From the NCBI GenBank assembly GCA_034509925.1, contig JAVTLF010000020.1, forward strand, positions 1 to 64,000: a stretch of DNA of 64,000 nucleotides, in the 5' to 3' direction. This document shows positions 47,702-57,484 of the stretch, piece after piece. The notes below the pieces were generated by a model. That model did no database searches and had not been told where the DNA came from. It saw only the letters and a list, made by a program, of their open reading frames with translations. A program made the translations under genes and the position numbers. The stretch is from Hirudinaria manillensis (Eukaryota > Annelida > Clitellata > Hirudinida > Hirudinidae). Position 1 is the first letter of the stretch, and every line of letters begins with the position of its first letter.

Positions 47702-48747
47702 CGCCTAACCTTGAGGTTATAGACCTGTTTTGTGGTGCCGGTGGTCTTTCATTTGGGTTACAGCAAGCGGGGCTTAAAGTCGTTGCCGGTGTAGATTCGG
47801 AGGAGAAGTGCCGATATCCATTTATGCATAATCATAGAGGCGCTGAATTTCTGTGCTGTGACATAACAAAATTAGAGCCGAAAACATTGGAAAGTTATTA
47901 TTCAGAACCTCAAGGTTTTCGTGCTATTGTCGGCGGGCCACCTTGCCAGCCGTTTAGTTCTGCTAATCCAAGACGCAATAAAAATAGCGACACTCGAAAA
48001 TCATTAATAGCAACATTTGCTGATATTGTTGGTGCTCTAAAGCCTAATGTAGTTGTTTTTGAAAATGTACCTAATACCAAAAACTCAGATGAATTTTCAA
48101 ATTTTGTTAGAGCAATATATAAACTTGGGTATTTAGTTAATTGGCGAGTAATGGATTGCTCAGAATATGGTGTTCCTCAATATCGTAGTAGGCTTATATT
48201 AGTTGCAACAATAGGTGTTGGTATTGGTTTTACATTCCCAAAGCCTAGTATTGCAAATAAGAATGTATTTGAGGCGATAGCCAATCTAGACCCGCTAAGG
48301 TCTGGCGAAAGGTCAGAAATTGACCCAATGCATTACGCCGCAAAGCAAAGCAAAGCAAACCTCGAGCGCCTAGCGAATTTACCGCACAACGGAGGCACTC
48401 TCGATATGATAAACAATTATCTATGGCCTAAATCTAGAAATAAAAAAACATCCTACAAGACACCGTATTCCAGGATGAAGTGGTCTGAGCCAAGTATGAC
48501 AATTACGACTGGATATATGTCATTGGGCCGTGGCCCATACGGCCATCCCACCCAAGACCGGGCATTAACACATCGTGAAGCGGCAAGACTTCAAGGGTTC
48601 CCAGACCCATTTATATTTTTCCCACAAGGTAAGCCAATAGGAACCACAGCTTTATGTAAGATGATAGGCAATGCCGTACCACCGCCGCTAGGTAAAGCAT
48701 TAGGCGAGTCAATTATAGAGCATATCACGAAACATCAACGCGCATAG
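47698..48747 (+). CDS. cytosine-C5 DNA methyltransferase (copy 2 only)
   Basis: 349 aa with all main motifs in order: I DLFCGAGGLSFG, IV GGPPCQPFS with the catalytic Cys, VI FENVP, VIII QYRSRLIL, a variable target-recognition region around 195-265, and X GNAVPPPLGKALGE. Clearly more AT-rich than its neighbours and absent from copy 1 at the same point, so recently acquired. No restriction endonuclease partner is next to it, which suggests an orphan enzyme protecting phage DNA from host restriction. Target sequence unknown. The stop codon lies inside the inverted repeat at 48742-48761. Confidence 0.93.
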   Translation: MTPNLEVIDLFCGAGGLSFGLQQAGLKVVAGVDSEEKCRYPFMHNHRGAEFLCCDITKLEPKTLESYYSEPQGFRAIVGGPPCQPFSSANPRRNKNSDTRKSLIATFADIVGALKPNVVVFENVPNTKNSDEFSNFVRAIYKLGYLVNWRVMDCSEYGVPQYRSRLILVATIGVGIGFTFPKPSIANKNVFEAIANLDPLRSGERSEIDPMHYAAKQSKANLERLANLPHNGGTLDMINNYLWPKSRNKKTSYKTPYSRMKWSEPSMTITTGYMSLGRGPYGHPTQDRALTHREAARLQGFPDPFIFFPQGKPIGTTALCKMIGNAVPPPLGKALGESIIEHITKHQRA

Positions 48748-48761
48748 GCGTTACCCTATGC
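48742..48761. repeat. 7-bp inverted repeat overlapping the methyltransferase stop (copy 2)
   Basis: GCATAGG / CCTATGC around CGTTAC, identical to 13302-13321. The insertion has kept the repeat intact by using its TAG as the stop codon. Confidence 0.5.
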
Positions 48762-48789
48762 ATAACCAACACAAAGAAAGCACAATGAT

Positions 48790-49593
48790 ATGAGCGAGAC
48801 GAAGACCGAGAAGACAGAACTGGCAAATTGGGATTCACAACTAGCACTTGAGGCGCAGGCGGCAATCGAACAGGAGGCAAGTACAGCAGTAGGCGCATGG
48901 ATGCGGACAAAGGGCGGCATACTTATGTTACCCGGCGGGTCCGAGGTTCCGGGTAACGCAATAGGAGCCATCATTCTTGATTCGCTACTTGAAAATGTCT
49001 ACCACCCGTACGGGTTCGATGACGAAAACCCGACGCCGCCCAAGTGCTACGCAATGGGCCGCGACGAGCCAAGCCTTGCGCCGCATGAGCGAGTAGTGGC
49101 GGCAGGCAACGACGAGCACCAGACCTGCAAAGGATGCCCTAACGCGGAATGGGGCACGGCGGAAAAGGGTAAGGGTAAGGCTTGCCGAAATACCCGACGC
49201 CTTGCGCTACTTATTGGAGGTACGCTGTCAGACACCGGCAAATTCACGCCGTTTTCAGCGGAGGCGCTGGCTAACGAGAAAATCGCGTTGCTCAAGGTGC
49301 CTACCATGTCTATCAAGTCATATGCGCAATTTGTCCGGGCTGTCGGCGCGGCCATGAAGCGCCCGCCGCACGGCGTATATTGCCGGATACGGATTGTTAA
49401 GGATGTCAAGGCTAACTTTAAAATCGAGTTTGACGCACTCGGTGAAGTTGGGCGTGAAGCAATCGGCGTGATTATGTCTCGTCGCGAGGAGGCAACGCAA
49501 ATGCTCCTTGTGCCGCACCAAGACTATGACGCCGAGACAATGACGCCGAAGCCGAAAGAGCCAAAGCCACGCGGGCGCAAGAATACCTTCTAG
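48790..49593 (+). CDS. conserved replication-region protein, candidate ssDNA-binding (copy 2)
   Basis: 267 aa. Cys cluster (CYAMG, CKGCPN, KACRNTRR) and Lys/Pro tail conserved. Residues about 190-215 differ (RIRIVKDVKANFKIEFDALGE). The ATG at 48787 gives only two codons; the one at 48790 after AAGAAAGCACAATGAT is used. Confidence 0.6.
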   Translation: MSETKTEKTELANWDSQLALEAQAAIEQEASTAVGAWMRTKGGILMLPGGSEVPGNAIGAIILDSLLENVYHPYGFDDENPTPPKCYAMGRDEPSLAPHERVVAAGNDEHQTCKGCPNAEWGTAEKGKGKACRNTRRLALLIGGTLSDTGKFTPFSAEALANEKIALLKVPTMSIKSYAQFVRAVGAAMKRPPHGVYCRIRIVKDVKANFKIEFDALGEVGREAIGVIMSRREEATQMLLVPHQDYDAETMTPKPKEPKPRGRKNTF

Positions 49594-49601
49594 GGGCCGC
49601 C

Positions 49602-49967
49602 ATGACAGCCAACCGGAAGGAAGCACCCGAGCCACGCATGACGCCGCCGGAGTACAACAGCCAAGGGACTGAGGCCGTAGAGCTCTACGAGCCAGACTCA
49701 CCGCCGACGCCTAAGCCAGCGCCAGCGGTGACGCCTAGGCCCAAAAACGCGAAGCCAGCGCCTAAGCCGTCGCCGAGAGTACGGCCAAAGAGCCATGGCA
49801 TAGGCTGGCAGCGGTTCAACGAACGACTCATGCAATCCTCTCGAATAGAGGCAGAGGAAATGCTAGAGGAGGAGCAACGCGGCGCAGCTCGATATGCCTA
49901 TATCAAGCGGTGCCGCGCAAGAATTCGACGACTAACGCGCCAACAAAAAGCACCACGAGGGATATAA
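49602..49967 (+). CDS. Pro-rich protein with the 10585-type domain (copy 2)
   Basis: 121 aa, practically identical to copy 1 (RPKNAK for RVKNAK). Same 4-bp gap to the polymerase. Confidence 0.65.
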   Translation: MTANRKEAPEPRMTPPEYNSQGTEAVELYEPDSPPTPKPAPAVTPRPKNAKPAPKPSPRVRPKSHGIGWQRFNERLMQSSRIEAEEMLEEEQRGAARYAYIKRCRARIRRLTRQQKAPRGI

Positions 49968-49971
49968 GCAC

Positions 49972-51906
49972 ATGACGCCAAGCATAGTGGACTTTGAAAC
50001 GTACGGCATAGAGCCGCGCCCGCACTACCCACCGAAACCAGTGGGCGTAGCAATTCAGCTACCTGGAAAAGCGCCGCGCTACTATGCTTGGCGGCACCTG
50101 ACAGAAAATAATGCAACACTAGAGGAAGCAACAAACGCCGTCCGTGAAGCTTATGCTAACCCGGACGGCGTTTGTTTTCACAACGCTAATTTTGACTTAG
50201 AAGTTGCGCGGGTATGCCTAGGCATTGAGCCGCCGCCGTGGAACAAGGTACATGATACAAAACTGCTGCTGTTTCTGCATGACCCAAGGCTGTCTAACCT
50301 TTCGCTGAAGCCAGCATCAGAACTATTGCTGAAAATGCCGCCAGCCGAACGTGACGCGGTTATTGATTGGCTCGTAGAACATCAGCCGGTGTCAGGCGTC
50401 AAAATAAGCAACAAGCCAGGAGGTCAGCACTACGCCGCCGCGTATATAGCATATGCGCCTGGCAAGTTAGTTGGTGAATACGCTATTGGCGACGTTGTTA
50501 GGACGGCCAAATTATTTGAATTGTTGCACGCCGACATCCAAAAGCGCGGAATGTCGGAAGCATACGACCGTGAGCGAAGGCTACAAGAGATTCTTAGGGG
50601 TATTGAAGCCCAAGGCGTGCCGGTTGATTTGGTGCGCATGGAGCGTGACGCCGCCACGTATCAGGACGTTTCGGCGCGCGTAGACGCATGGCTACATGAG
50701 CGGCTAGGTTCAACCGAAATTAACCTAAATTCAGGCAAGCAGCTTGCCGAGGCATTACTTGCAAGCGGCGAAGTAGACCGCCTGCCAAAGACAGCCAAAG
50801 GAGAGTATGCAACGGATAAAGTGACACTGGCGCAACACATTAAAGACCCGCAATTGGGCGCTATGCTGCGCTATCGCGGCGCTCTGAGTACATGCCTGCA
50901 AACATTCTTGCTGCCATGGCTTGAGACGGCCAGAGAAAGCGCCATTGATAGCAATCAACCGCGCATCTATACCGAATGGCACCAGATACGACATGGCGCG
51001 GACGCTGGCGGTAGCTTTGGAGCTCGCACGGGGAGGTTAAGCAGCACGCCGAATTTTCAGAACGTACCCTCTAACTCAGTGCAGATTTTCCGCGACCATG
51101 CGCCAGGCAATCCAACCTTGCCGCCGTCGCCGATAGCAGGCTTGCCGCCGCTGCCCAATATGAGGAGCTACATTATACCGGGGCCTGGGCGCGTGTTACT
51201 CGACCGCGACTACAGCCAACAAGAACCGCGCATCCTGGCCCACTTCGACGGCGGCGAGCTGCTGGACGCCTATACCTCCGACAACTGGCTAGACCTGCAC
51301 GAGTACGCTCAAAAGAAACTATCAGCGGCGGGGCTTGACTATCCCCGGAAAACCGTCAAAATCGTCAATTTCGGGCTGATTTACGGTATGGGAATCCAAA
51401 AGCTAGCGGACGCAACGGGGCTAAGTTATGACGCCGCGCAGCGCCTCAAGCGGGCCATGCTTTCACTGTACCCCGGCCTAAAGGATATGTACGACGAAAT
51501 GAAGGCCAGGGCACAAGCGAAGCAGCCGATTAGGACATGGGGCGGGCGCTTGTATTATTGCGAGAATCCCAAAGTAATTAATGGCAGCATCCGGACGTTT
51601 GACTATAAGCTTGTCAATGTATTGATTCAGGCTTCCGCCGCCGATTGCACAAAGCAAGCAATTATCAACTTTGACGCAGCCGCCAAAGGCAAAGACTGGC
51701 ATCTACTGCTCAATGTGCATGACGAGATAGTTATTAGCGCGCCGAAAGCTGAAGCAGAACAGGCAATGGAGGCACTACGGCAAGCTATGGAAAGCGTAGA
51801 GTTTTCGGTGCCTATGCTCACCGAAGGCTCTATGTCAGCCATATCATGGGGAGAACTAACACCGACAGACAAGAAGGGGAAAGCATGGGTACAGAGTCAA
51901 AACTAG
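49972..51906 (+). CDS. DNA polymerase, family A (copy 2)
   Basis: 644 aa. All exonuclease and polymerase motif residues listed for copy 1 are present. Differences cluster in the region between exonuclease and polymerase domains and at the C-terminus (LTPTDKKGKAWVQSQN). Confidence 0.97.
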   Translation: MTPSIVDFETYGIEPRPHYPPKPVGVAIQLPGKAPRYYAWRHLTENNATLEEATNAVREAYANPDGVCFHNANFDLEVARVCLGIEPPPWNKVHDTKLLLFLHDPRLSNLSLKPASELLLKMPPAERDAVIDWLVEHQPVSGVKISNKPGGQHYAAAYIAYAPGKLVGEYAIGDVVRTAKLFELLHADIQKRGMSEAYDRERRLQEILRGIEAQGVPVDLVRMERDAATYQDVSARVDAWLHERLGSTEINLNSGKQLAEALLASGEVDRLPKTAKGEYATDKVTLAQHIKDPQLGAMLRYRGALSTCLQTFLLPWLETARESAIDSNQPRIYTEWHQIRHGADAGGSFGARTGRLSSTPNFQNVPSNSVQIFRDHAPGNPTLPPSPIAGLPPLPNMRSYIIPGPGRVLLDRDYSQQEPRILAHFDGGELLDAYTSDNWLDLHEYAQKKLSAAGLDYPRKTVKIVNFGLIYGMGIQKLADATGLSYDAAQRLKRAMLSLYPGLKDMYDEMKARAQAKQPIRTWGGRLYYCENPKVINGSIRTFDYKLVNVLIQASAADCTKQAIINFDAAAKGKDWHLLLNVHDEIVISAPKAEAEQAMEALRQAMESVEFSVPMLTEGSMSAISWGELTPTDKKGKAWVQSQN

Positions 51907-52178
51907 AGCGAGCAGTTACGGCAGCCTTAGCTAGAACCGGGGCATTGGCTATTAAAATGGGCCAAAACGGATGGCCTGATAGACTCGTCATGGAGTCTGG
52001 CATACCGCCATGGTTCGTCGAATTCAAAGCGCCTGGTAAGTGGTTAAGCCCACTGCAACAACGCCGCGTTATAGAATTAGCAAAGGCTGGTTATAAGGTT
52101 TTTTTGTTTCGCGGAACACCTAAAGACTACGAGCGCATACAACTAACAGAAACAGTATTGAAGAGAGGTAAGAAATGA
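51885..52178 (+). CDS. VRR-NUC nuclease (copy 2)
   Basis: 97 aa from MGTESKLE. PDRLV, EFKAPG and QQRRV motifs present; the strand around the catalytic site has MESGIPPWFVEFKAPG for IEYGIPPWFIEFKSPG. Confidence 0.9.
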   Translation: MGTESKLERAVTAALARTGALAIKMGQNGWPDRLVMESGIPPWFVEFKAPGKWLSPLQQRRVIELAKAGYKVFLFRGTPKDYERIQLTETVLKRGKK

Positions 52179-52504
52179 ATTTTGAAGACGCCGAGGATGC
52201 TTATCCAGACTGGCGACGACGAAAAGCAAAGACTGCCACGCGCTTTGAAGCTTGGCTGTCCATGCTTACGCCACAGGTACAGGCGGCCCGTTCGACGTGG
52301 CCGGTGTCGCCGAGAGAGAAGACGGTCGCCGCACTACGGGCCATGCGCACCGAAATCAACCGCCCCGAATATGCCATGCCTGGCGGACTCACTGACCGGC
52401 AAATACGCTCGATGGCGCTTGCTATCGCTGAGCTGGGGCTGAGGTTAGCGGCCCGTGCTATGGAATACGCCGAAAAAGGGGCTACGAGTGCGCTCGACGA
52501 GTAG
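52175..52504 (+). CDS. hypothetical early protein, 109 aa (copy 2)
   Basis: Two residue changes from copy 1 (WLSML for WVAML). ATG overlaps the nuclease stop. Confidence 0.65.
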   Translation: MNFEDAEDAYPDWRRRKAKTATRFEAWLSMLTPQVQAARSTWPVSPREKTVAALRAMRTEINRPEYAMPGGLTDRQIRSMALAIAELGLRLAARAMEYAEKGATSALDE

Positions 52505-52715
52505 CGTCATTGAATACGCATTAGCAAATATCCACGGATTTTCAGAGTCAGAAATATCTGAGGCGCGGCGCTTCCTGTATAGACTAGCCACAACGTGGCC
52601 CGCAAGTTGTCCAGAGCATGACTTTCAATCCATGGCAGCAAGCTGCTATGACTTAGCATGGCGGCACGTAAGGGTACATGGCAATGGCTCCGCCCAACGT
52701 CAAGCGCATAGTTGA
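52488..52715 (+). CDS. hypothetical early protein, 75 aa, GTG start (copy 2)
   Basis: GTG 52488 after AAAGGGG, as in copy 1. C-terminal half changed slightly (ASCPEHDFQSMAASCYDLAW). Same overlap with the next gene. Confidence 0.55.
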   Translation: MRSTSSVIEYALANIHGFSESEISEARRFLYRLATTWPASCPEHDFQSMAASCYDLAWRHVRVHGNGSAQRQAHS

Positions 52716-52905
52716 CGCCGAGCTTGCGGCTATGTGCGAAGTGACAACGCCGATTGAGTATGCGGCTATACGGGCCCAAGTCTACAAATGGGCGGATAAA
52801 GAGCCAGACCCTAGGACGGAGGAGGAAGCTTTGAAATTACAAGCACGAGCGGCACAATGGGTATTATTAGCGCGGTTCCTGTCTACAGGGAGCTGGGTGC
52901 CATGA
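52684..52905 (+). CDS. hypothetical early protein, 73 aa (copy 2)
   Basis: Protein identical to copy 1. An extra in-frame ATG at 52678 exists here only, so 52684 is preferred. Confidence 0.6.
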   Translation: MAPPNVKRIVDAELAAMCEVTTPIEYAAIRAQVYKWADKEPDPRTEEEALKLQARAAQWVLLARFLSTGSWVP

Positions 52906-54347
52906 TACCGGAACCATGGGTGCCGAAAGACTACCAATATCGAGCCACAAAGTACCTCGTAGAGCATCGCAACGCGGGGCTTTTCCTTCACCCAGGGTTA
53001 GGCAAGACAAGCGCAACGCTGGCGGCGTACCAGCACCTCAAGCGTAAGGGCTTGGCGCGTCGCATGTTGGTTATTGCGCCGCTACGTGTTGCACAGTCAG
53101 TATGGCGCAATGAGGCGGCCAAGTGGCAGGACTTCGCCGATTTAAAAGTTGTTGTGCTTCATGGCAAAGACAAAGCCGAAAGGCTGCAAGAGCCAGCCGA
53201 TATCTATACTGTGAATGTCGAAGGCTTGGCGTGGTTGCTTGGTGCGAAGCGCGACGCCTACGACAAGCTAGTGACAACACAGACCAACTTGCAGCGCCTT
53301 GAAGTTGATACGCTTGTCATTGACGAGTTGACGCGCTTTAAGAATTACTCGGCCAAATGCTTCAAGATGTTGAAGCAGGTGCATACTAGGTTCCGCCGCA
53401 GGTGGGGCCTTACCGGAAGCCCCGCGCCAAATGGCTTAATAGACCTTTTTGGGCAGATATACATGCTCGACGAAGGGGCGGCACTTGGGCGCTTTGTGAC
53501 GCACTATAGGAACAAATACTTTATCCCTGATTATATGGGCTACAACTTCACGCTCAAGCCCGGGGCTGATAAACAAATATACGAGCGGATAAACCCAATT
53601 GTTCTGAGAATGACAGATGAAGAATATCTCAAGCTGCCACCGCTCCAAGAGTCGCGGATTGAGGTAGAGCTAGAGCCAGCAGCAAGGCGGATATACAAGG
53701 GGCTTTTTAACGTCTTGGTCGCCGAGATTAAGGATGGTTTTGTGGTCGCTGGCAACGTGGCCGATGCAATCATTAAGTGCAGGCAAATACTCGGCGGCGC
53801 AATATACAAAGACAAAGAGCCAGGAGAAAAGCGCGGCTATGAGGAGGTAAGCACAGCGAAGCTTGACGCGCTCCAAGAATTAGTAGACGAGTTGCAAGGC
53901 GAGCCGATGTTGCTGGCCTATGAATTCCGCCATGAAGCCGAGCGCATTAAGGCCCGAATGCCGGAAGCGGTGGACGTGGCCGACGTGAAGCCCAGCGACC
54001 TTGACGCAGTATTCGCCAAGTGGTGCGCTGGGGATATCCCTTTGCTTATGGGGCATCCAGCGAGCATCGGCCACGGATTAAATTTGCAAGGCGCGTGCAA
54101 GCATGTAGCATTCTACACGCCGACCTGGAACTACGAGCTATTCGAACAGTTCATCCGTCGCGTTCGTCGTCAGGGCAGCGAGCACCACGCCGCTATATTC
54201 CTGCATCACCTAGTGGTTAGAGACTCGCTCGATGAAATAGTATTACGGGCGCTTGAGGCGAAAGAAAACACTCAGAAAGCTTTATTTTCTGGACTTTTGG
54301 CGTTATGTAAGCAAGAGGGGGAAACATGCGAGGAAGTACCGTTTTAG
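52902..54347 (+). CDS. SNF2-like SF2 helicase/ATPase (copy 2)
   Basis: 481 aa from MIPEPWVPKD. Motifs I, II, III and VI unchanged. A few substitutions lie on the surface segments (KDKAERLQEPAD; DKQIYERINP). Confidence 0.92.
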   Translation: MIPEPWVPKDYQYRATKYLVEHRNAGLFLHPGLGKTSATLAAYQHLKRKGLARRMLVIAPLRVAQSVWRNEAAKWQDFADLKVVVLHGKDKAERLQEPADIYTVNVEGLAWLLGAKRDAYDKLVTTQTNLQRLEVDTLVIDELTRFKNYSAKCFKMLKQVHTRFRRRWGLTGSPAPNGLIDLFGQIYMLDEGAALGRFVTHYRNKYFIPDYMGYNFTLKPGADKQIYERINPIVLRMTDEEYLKLPPLQESRIEVELEPAARRIYKGLFNVLVAEIKDGFVVAGNVADAIIKCRQILGGAIYKDKEPGEKRGYEEVSTAKLDALQELVDELQGEPMLLAYEFRHEAERIKARMPEAVDVADVKPSDLDAVFAKWCAGDIPLLMGHPASIGHGLNLQGACKHVAFYTPTWNYELFEQFIRRVRRQGSEHHAAIFLHHLVVRDSLDEIVLRALEAKENTQKALFSGLLALCKQEGETCEEVPF

Positions 54348-55021
54348 ACGCGCCAAGCGCAAAGACAGCAACCGCCGCTTGGCGGCAAGCCTTGAGTCAT
54401 GTGCTTACGCATGGTGCCGGAACGTCTATTTCAGACGTGCCCGTGTTGGAGTCATTCACGCTGGCGCTGACGGTAGACCTAGCGCATCCGCTCGTAGCTA
54501 GTAAAAATAGGTCAGCGTCAAGAGAAATCAGCAAGGGCCATGCATTCAGACTACTTGCATGGACCATTAACGAAAGTGCGCCGCATGACCCTATAGCTCG
54601 ATGCGTAGAGGCCCAGCTACCAATAGTCATACGACAACTTCAGCAACGGCCCGACACTCGGAGCGTTGGCGTAGTCGCTAAGCCCAGTAATAACCCCTCC
54701 TCGCTTTCGGCTGTGTACTTCTCGATTCAGAACAACGTACTACACGCTACAGCATTCTACCGGTTGTGCGACGTCTGGCTTTCTTTGCCCCATGACATTT
54801 TCGCCATGTGCCTATTAGCTCAATTTGTCGCGCTGAATGTAGGGGCCGAGTTAGGTGCTCTGCACTTGGCGGCAGCAAGCGCCCACTTGTGCCGCGTGCA
54901 CGAGCACGGCGCGAGGTTTACGCTGGTGCATGAAGAAGAGGAGGAAACCATCCAGCCCGGGCCGTGGCAGTCGTCTACACAGCTTGTCGAATGGCTGGAA
55001 GGTAGCGCAATTTTTAGCTAA
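54326..55021 (+). CDS. thymidylate-synthase-fold protein lacking the catalytic Cys (copy 2)
   Basis: 231 aa. All diagnostic residues (R146, D149, D157, H187, and the Cys-less SSLSAV segment) are as in copy 1; changes are few (AGTSIS for VGTSIS; KNRSASRE; VHEHGARFTLVHEEEEE). Loss of the cysteine is therefore shared and not a sequencing accident. Confidence 0.65.
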   Translation: MRGSTVLDAPSAKTATAAWRQALSHVLTHGAGTSISDVPVLESFTLALTVDLAHPLVASKNRSASREISKGHAFRLLAWTINESAPHDPIARCVEAQLPIVIRQLQQRPDTRSVGVVAKPSNNPSSLSAVYFSIQNNVLHATAFYRLCDVWLSLPHDIFAMCLLAQFVALNVGAELGALHLAAASAHLCRVHEHGARFTLVHEEEEETIQPGPWQSSTQLVEWLEGSAIFS

Positions 55022-55078
55022 TGTGGCCGTGTTGTTGGAGGTATGGGGCCTAGCGTAGTCAACAAAGGCGGTCGGTGT

Positions 55079-55279
55079 ATGGCCCAGAAGTCAACCGAAG
55101 TATTTATTATCGATTTGTTGTCACAAATAGATGCATACGTTGAGGCAAGCGGCGGCGACCCTCGGAGAGCCAGCGACGAGTTACGCGAGGATATACTAGA
55201 CTCGCTTTATCTGCTGCTAGCCATTGGCGCGGCCCAAGACCGCTTGGCCGAGAAGTATATTAAGAAACGTTCACACTAA
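55079..55279 (+). CDS. last rightward early gene, 66 aa (copy 2)
   Basis: One residue differs from copy 1 (RRASDELRED). Convergent 20-bp overlap with the leftward gene retained. Confidence 0.65.
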   Translation: MAQKSTEVFIIDLLSQIDAYVEASGGDPRRASDELREDILDSLYLLLAIGAAQDRLAEKYIKKRSH

Positions 55280-55808
55280 CCGGGTCCTCGACAATCTCAG
55301 TCTTCGCGCCTTCGCGGTCGGCAAGGAAGAACTGCCTCAGGTCTTCCGGTGTGGTGAGTGACGGGTCAAGTTTATCCGCGCCAGGGTAGTCTACTTGCTG
55401 AAGCACCAGGGCGATTGCCTCAGAGCAGAAAACAGACTTTGAGCTAGCCATGCTGTTGCGCCACTTCACCTTGAACCACTTCAAGAATTTGTGGAGCAAT
55501 ATCCCAAAAGCGCCGCCGTAGTCGTACCCACCGCCAAGGTATTTTAACGCAATTGCTTTGACGCCATCATCTAGCGGTATGCGCGGCGTAACCATAACCT
55601 TAATCTCGTTGGCCTCTATCCACCGCACCCAAGGTGTTTGATGCAGCCCGTACTGGTCCGCTTCCAGAGACATGGGTATGTCAAAGTCTTTATCATGGTA
55701 AAGCAAAGACGAGTGGGACGCCTTGCCACCGGTTAGCTTTTTGATAACCCAGCTTACAAAGCGCCACCGCTTCGATACTGACAAAACAATCTTATAGTTA
55801 TCTCCCAT
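55260..55808 (-). CDS. YiiX/NlpC-P60-like protein (copy 2)
   Basis: 182 aa from MGDNYKIV, AAGGGG upstream. H32 and C128 conserved; small changes at the C-terminal end (PVSVNVS). Confidence 0.65.
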   Translation of the reverse strand: MGDNYKIVLSVSKRWRFVSWVIKKLTGGKASHSSLLYHDKDFDIPMSLEADQYGLHQTPWVRWIEANEIKVMVTPRIPLDDGVKAIALKYLGGGYDYGGAFGILLHKFLKWFKVKWRNSMASSKSVFCSEAIALVLQQVDYPGADKLDPSLTTPEDLRQFFLADREGAKTEIVEDPVSVNVS

Positions 55809-55825
55809 GCTCTCCCCTTCTAGGC

Positions 55826-56422
55826 TCAAAATTGATAACTTAAGCCAGCGCCTACCGCAACTGAAGTATTAACCCATACGCCAACACCTAGGCCGCCGAC
55901 AACTCTATAATCCACGCGCACGCCAAGAATGAGTGGCCCAGCAATAGGCACCTTTGGTTGCGGCCAGCTCCAACCAACATCTACACCTAAGCGCCAGCGA
56001 GGTTGGTTAGTTACTATTTTTACTTGCTCATGCGTTTTGTCTTGCTGAGTATTCGCAACGCTAGCGCCGCCCTTGTCGGTATTGGCCGTGGTGTCGGTGT
56101 TGGTCTTCTTCTCCTCGGTTGTTTCGGTTACTTTCTTTCCGCCTGGCTCCTCAGTTACTTTGACAAATCTATAGACTACCTCGGCCTTAGCCTTGCGGTA
56201 TACTATCCGCTCTTTCCACTCGGTTTTAGTCTCAATCTTCGTAACTATTTTCTCGACCTCGCGAGTCTCAATCTTCGCCGGTTGTGCGTAGCGGCCTATA
56301 GAGTAGCCGAGCAAGCCAAAGGCCACGAACCCGGAGGCAATGATAAGCCTGCGCTTCCAGGGCTGGCTCCACGTGGCCTGGAAGAATGCGGACACAGCCG
56401 ACCATATAAGGCTAATACTCAT
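55826..56422 (-). CDS. candidate spanin (copy 2)
   Basis: 198 aa, nearly identical to copy 1 at protein level despite frequent silent changes (VVGGLGVGVWVN for VIGGLGIGVWVN). Terminal Phe and alternating pattern kept. Confidence 0.55.
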   Translation of the reverse strand: MSISLIWSAVSAFFQATWSQPWKRRLIIASGFVAFGLLGYSIGRYAQPAKIETREVEKIVTKIETKTEWKERIVYRKAKAEVVYRFVKVTEEPGGKKVTETTEEKKTNTDTTANTDKGGASVANTQQDKTHEQVKIVTNQPRWRLGVDVGWSWPQPKVPIAGPLILGVRVDYRVVGGLGVGVWVNTSVAVGAGLSYQF

Positions 56423-56880
56423 ATCATTTCATCCGCTGGGTAGTCGCCAAGTAAAAGACGCGCTTCCATTTTTCGCCGCCGCGTCAATATGGCGTCAGGG
56501 ACTACCTGCCCATTGACGCGGCTTTTATTCCAAGCCTGCATAGCATTTGCCGCTGATACCAGGTCGCCGGTCTGCATATACTTGCACGCGGTCGATGCTT
56601 GGAAGGCTCGAGCGCCAATGTTAAAGGCAAATATAACGGCGGCGTCGAATGCATCCTGGCTAAGGTTAGGACACATGACATTAACGGTGCCTTCGAAGCG
56701 CCGCAAATCCTCCGAAAGGAGCTGGTCCGCTTGGACTGGCGTTATCCGCTGGCCTTCCGTAACGCCGCCTGTGTGCCCGTAGCCAATGGTCAGCACACCC
56801 GCCGAGTCATGGTATGCAGTCAATACGCAACCTTCCAAGTATTTGAGAAGGTTGCGACCTCTTTGAGAAAGTGACTTCAT
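56419..56880 (-). CDS. endolysin, GH24 lysozyme (copy 2)
   Basis: 153 aa, catalytic E16, D25 and T31 retained. Differs at KYMQTG, MQAWNKS and VVPDAILTRRRK. Confidence 0.93.
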   Translation of the reverse strand: MKSLSQRGRNLLKYLEGCVLTAYHDSAGVLTIGYGHTGGVTEGQRITPVQADQLLSEDLRRFEGTVNVMCPNLSQDAFDAAVIFAFNIGARAFQASTACKYMQTGDLVSAANAMQAWNKSRVNGQVVPDAILTRRRKMEARLLLGDYPADEMI

Positions 56881-57134
56881 TTTTTATTGTAGCTTGTTAT
56901 GGGCGGGGCCGATGGCCTCACCATAGCTGATAATTCTGGCTCTGACTCAATAATGGTGCCAGCCGCTTTGTTCATTTTCTCAAGCACAGTGCAGAATGTG
57001 GTGCCCCAATCGTCCACTACGCCGCGTAGTTGGCGTGCTAGGCGTTGTGTTTCGAGGCGCGCTTTCGCAATCTCCAAGTCTTTTTCTCGAATCAAGCTAT
57101 TTGTCGGTCTATACTTTGGGCGCTCTGTTTTCAT
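56877..57134 (-). CDS. lysis-region protein, 85 aa (copy 2)
   Basis: One residue differs from copy 1 (ITSYNKK for ITSFNKK). Confidence 0.65.
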   Translation of the reverse strand: MKTERPKYRPTNSLIREKDLEIAKARLETQRLARQLRGVVDDWGTTFCTVLEKMNKAAGTIIESEPELSAMVRPSAPPITSYNKK

Positions 57135-57137
57135 GGC

Positions 57138-57482
57138 TTACCTGTCATCGTTAGGGTTAACTGGTCGGCCTGGGAATGAGCCAGGCGGCAATGTGGATGA
57201 TGATTGGTAACTTCGAAATCGGTCAAAGACATCTACACCACGATTGAGGCGCTCAGTCATGTTAATAATTTGCAACATTAGCTCGCGCTGCTCTCGCGCA
57301 GCGTCGCGTGTAGCCGTTAGTAGCTGCTCGCGGGCGGTAAGCATTTGCGCGTCGAATTTCTCTTGTAATTTTTGGGATTGCTTGTACAGGTAGCCAATGG
57401 CAATGAAGCAAATCACCAAAAGCCAAGCCAGGGGCGCGGCGGTAAGGCCAGTTGCCAATGCCTCGGGGCTTAGTGGGTTCAT
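57138..57482 (-). CDS. candidate holin (copy 2)
   Basis: 114 aa. Membrane helix and coiled coil identical to copy 1; one change at the C-terminus (NPNDDR). Confidence 0.55.
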   Translation of the reverse strand: MNPLSPEALATGLTAAPLAWLLVICFIAIGYLYKQSQKLQEKFDAQMLTAREQLLTATRDAAREQRELMLQIINMTERLNRGVDVFDRFRSYQSSSTLPPGSFPGRPVNPNDDR

Positions 57483-57484
57483 AG

